Below, piece by piece: positions 62,609-64,000 of a DNA stretch of 64,000 nucleotides; the first letter of the stretch is position 1; each line of letters begins with the position of its first letter. Location: the NCBI RefSeq assembly GCF_001423525.1, contig NZ_LMOI01000020.1, positions 156,691 to 220,690 on the forward strand. The letters are read 5' to 3'. The translations under genes and the position numbers were made by a program. The stretch is from Arthrobacter sp. Leaf137. GTDB taxonomy: Bacteria > Actinomycetota > Actinomycetes > Actinomycetales > Micrococcaceae. The notes under the pieces were generated by a model. That model did no database searches and was not told the origin of the DNA. It saw only the letters and a program-made list of their open reading frames with translations.

Positions 62609-62858
62609 GTTGATGTGTTGGAGCGGAAGTCTGAGCTGCGGCTGCAGCGGTTGGCGTTCTGGAGCAGGCTGGAGGCGCAGGTGGCGGCGGGCAAGGCCCG
62701 GGACGCCGCTGAGTTCGCCGAGTTTCAGGAGGATGTTGATGTGTTGGAGCGGAAGTCTGAGCTGCGGCTGCAGCGGTTGGCGTTCTGGAGCAGGCTGGAG
62801 GCGCAGGTGGCGGCGGGCAAGGCCCGGGACGCCGCTGAGTTCGCCGAGTTTCAGGAGG
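62609..62858. repeat. Perfect 126-bp-period tandem duplication
   Basis: Two copies identical over 124 bases, differing only in the two bases after each copy. Encodes 42 residues twice (SELRLQRLAFWSRLEAQVAA etc.) without changing frame. Identity this high implies a very recent event, or an assembly artefact. Confidence 0.85.
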
Positions 62859-63660
62859 CGATGACGCCGCCGGACGCCACAGACTCCGAGCGGGCGTTCG
62901 TGGAGATGTCCACGACCGCGGAAGTCGCCGGGGTCCTGACGCTCAGCCCGGGCGCAGCGGCAGCATTCATCAGCCAGTCCCGGAAAGTCTGTGCGATGCC
63001 CCTTGTTGCCGGTGCACTGGCTGCGGGGTCGATGTCGTGGCGGCACGCGGTGATCGTCGCCGACGAAACCGACTGCCTCGCCACCGAAGGTGCTGCCGCG
63101 CTGGTCGCCCACTTCTTCGACCCCGACGCCCCTAACCGCGCCCGCGGGTTGGCAGCCGGTGACCTCGTGGCGCACCTGTTCCGCCGGAAAGTCAGGACCT
63201 GGCGCGAACGCACCTACCCCGCCTCCCTCGCAGCCCGGCATGCGAGGTGTGTGGCGGACCGGCGGATGGAATACCGCCCAGACGCCGACGGGATGGCATC
63301 GATTACCCTGATCCTGCCCGCGGACACCGCCTGCGCCATCTGGAACAAGACCACCGCCATCGCCCGCGGCCTTCAGGGACCGGGCGAGACCCGCACCCTC
63401 ACCCAGCTCCGCCCCGACACCGCCGCCAGACTCCTCCTCGGCGCCCACGCCCGCGCCGCTGCCACCGGTACAGCTGCCACCGGCCAGTCCGGCGATGGCC
63501 AAGAATCCCGCGGCATAACCGGCGTCCACGGAGTTGCCGGAGCTACCGGAGCTACCGGAGCTACCGGAGCCAGTGACACCGGCACGGACCCGTACTTCGT
63601 TGATCTCAGCAAGGTCCCCGCCCCGAAAGCCGACGTCCTGGTGACCGTCCCGCTGTTCGC

Positions 63661-63807
63661 CCTGCTGGGCATCACTGATGAACCGGCAGATTTGGACGGG
63701 TACGGGCCCATCCCGGCGGCCATGGCACGGAAACCTGCTGGGCATCACTGATGAACCGGCAGATTTGGACGGGTACGGGCCCATCCCGGCGGCCATGGCA
63801 CGGAAAC
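63661..63807. repeat. Perfect 73-bp-period tandem duplication (frameshifting)
   Basis: Two identical 74-base copies sharing one base. Because 73 is not a multiple of three, the second copy puts the rest of the DUF222–HNH gene out of frame. Confidence 0.85.
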
Positions 63808-64000
63808 TCGTCGCCGACGGGGCGACCTCGTTTTACCGGGTCCTCGTCGATCCCCGCGACGGCGCACCGCTCGAGATCGGCCGGACCAGTTACCGGCTCA
63901 CCGAGGCGATGAAACGCTGGATCAGGATGCGCGACGGACACTGCACCTTCCCCGGCTGCACCAACCCCAGCACAGACAACGAAACGGACCACCTCACCGC

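Larger units (their letters stand above)
62468..64000 (+). pseudogene. DUF222–HNH endonuclease (13E12-type), interrupted by tandem duplications, right end beyond window
   Basis: N-terminal DUF222 region, variable linker, and the start of a C-terminal HNH nuclease domain (CTFPGCTNPSTDNETDHLT) cut by the window edge. A 124-bp block is perfectly repeated with a 126-bp period (62609–62732, 62735–62858), which keeps frame. A 74-bp block is repeated with a 73-bp period (63661–63734, 63734–63807), which shifts frame so that translation stops at 63751. The HNH part continues in the other frame. A run of 9-bp GGAGCTACC units encodes Gly-Ala-Thr repeats. This family occurs in many copies in actinobacteria. 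Confidence 0.85.

Noticed and set aside
62468..63807. The repeats in the DUF222 gene as a CRISPR array or integron
   Set aside because: Only two copies each, directly adjacent without spacers, and inside a coding sequence.
1..64000. Prophage, insertion sequence, toxin–antitoxin or defence island
   Set aside because: No transposase, integrase, phage structural gene, restriction-modification or known antiphage gene was seen; the DUF222–HNH gene alone does not establish one.

Overview
The window is high-GC chromosomal DNA of an actinobacterium, most likely Arthrobacter or Pseudarthrobacter (Micrococcaceae). The evidence is the lysS–lsr2–clpC block, DisA, an ECF sigma/anti-sigma pair next to a class F sortase, PhoP-type boxes at pst, a DUF222/HNH (13E12-type) gene, frequent GTG/TTG starts and pervasive long antisense frames. 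No prophage, IS element, plasmid function or CRISPR array was seen. This is mostly core and catabolic chromosome.

Layout. 0–2 kb: ureABC (ureC cut by the left edge). 2–6 kb: an isochorismatase-like hydrolase, a LacI regulator coupled to an HhH-GPD protein, and a GH51 arabinofuranosidase with a LacI-type operator. 6–10 kb: a GAF–ANTAR regulator with a strongly folded 5' region, a RibD-C reductase, a lower-GC secreted triple-repeat protein and a small membrane protein. 10–13 kb: an operon of DUF4397 cell-surface protein, class F sortase, ECF sigma and anti-sigma. 13–17.5 kb: a second LacI, an XRE/membrane-protein pair, an SGNH hydrolase, tRNA-Lys and a candidate structured RNA. 17.5–24 kb: phosphate (DUF47–Pit-like, pstSCAB with PHO boxes). 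24–28.1 kb: FUSC-like protein, radA, Nudix and two small unknowns. 28.1–38.4 kb: aldaric-acid catabolism (tctCBA plus usp, LysR, kdgD, semialdehyde dehydrogenase, gudD and a frameshifted gudP-like gene). 38.4–46.5 kb: KAS-II, prfC, 2H phosphoesterase, disA, mutY and small envelope proteins. 46.5–50 kb: dhaKLM and an N-acetylglutamate synthase-like GNAT. 50–58 kb: S9 peptidase, clpC, lsr2, a 58-residue membrane protein and lysS. 58–62 kb: two tandem alpha/beta hydrolases, a DHA2-type efflux pump and a DJ-1/PfpI protein. 62–64 kb: a 49-residue membrane protein and a DUF222–HNH gene broken by tandem duplications.

How genes work together. The sugar-acid cluster is a full route: GudD dehydrates glucarate, KdgD makes 2-oxoglutarate semialdehyde, and the dehydrogenase gives 2-oxoglutarate. 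The divergent tct operon and kdgD carry nearly the same promoter-plus-upstream box, which ties the TctCBA transporter and LysR protein to the pathway. PstSCAB lies under a PhoP-box array. The ECF operon couples a surface protein and its likely sortase to the sigma factor and its own inhibitor.

Most interesting observations: the duplicated sugar-acid promoter, a ~90-nt terminator-linked structured RNA at 17.35 kb, the nested hairpins at the 5' end of the ANTAR gene, the two perfect tandem duplications in the DUF222–HNH gene, two small membrane-protein genes of under 60 codons, and a pair of palindromic elements sharing a 15-nt loop core around the S9 peptidase gene.
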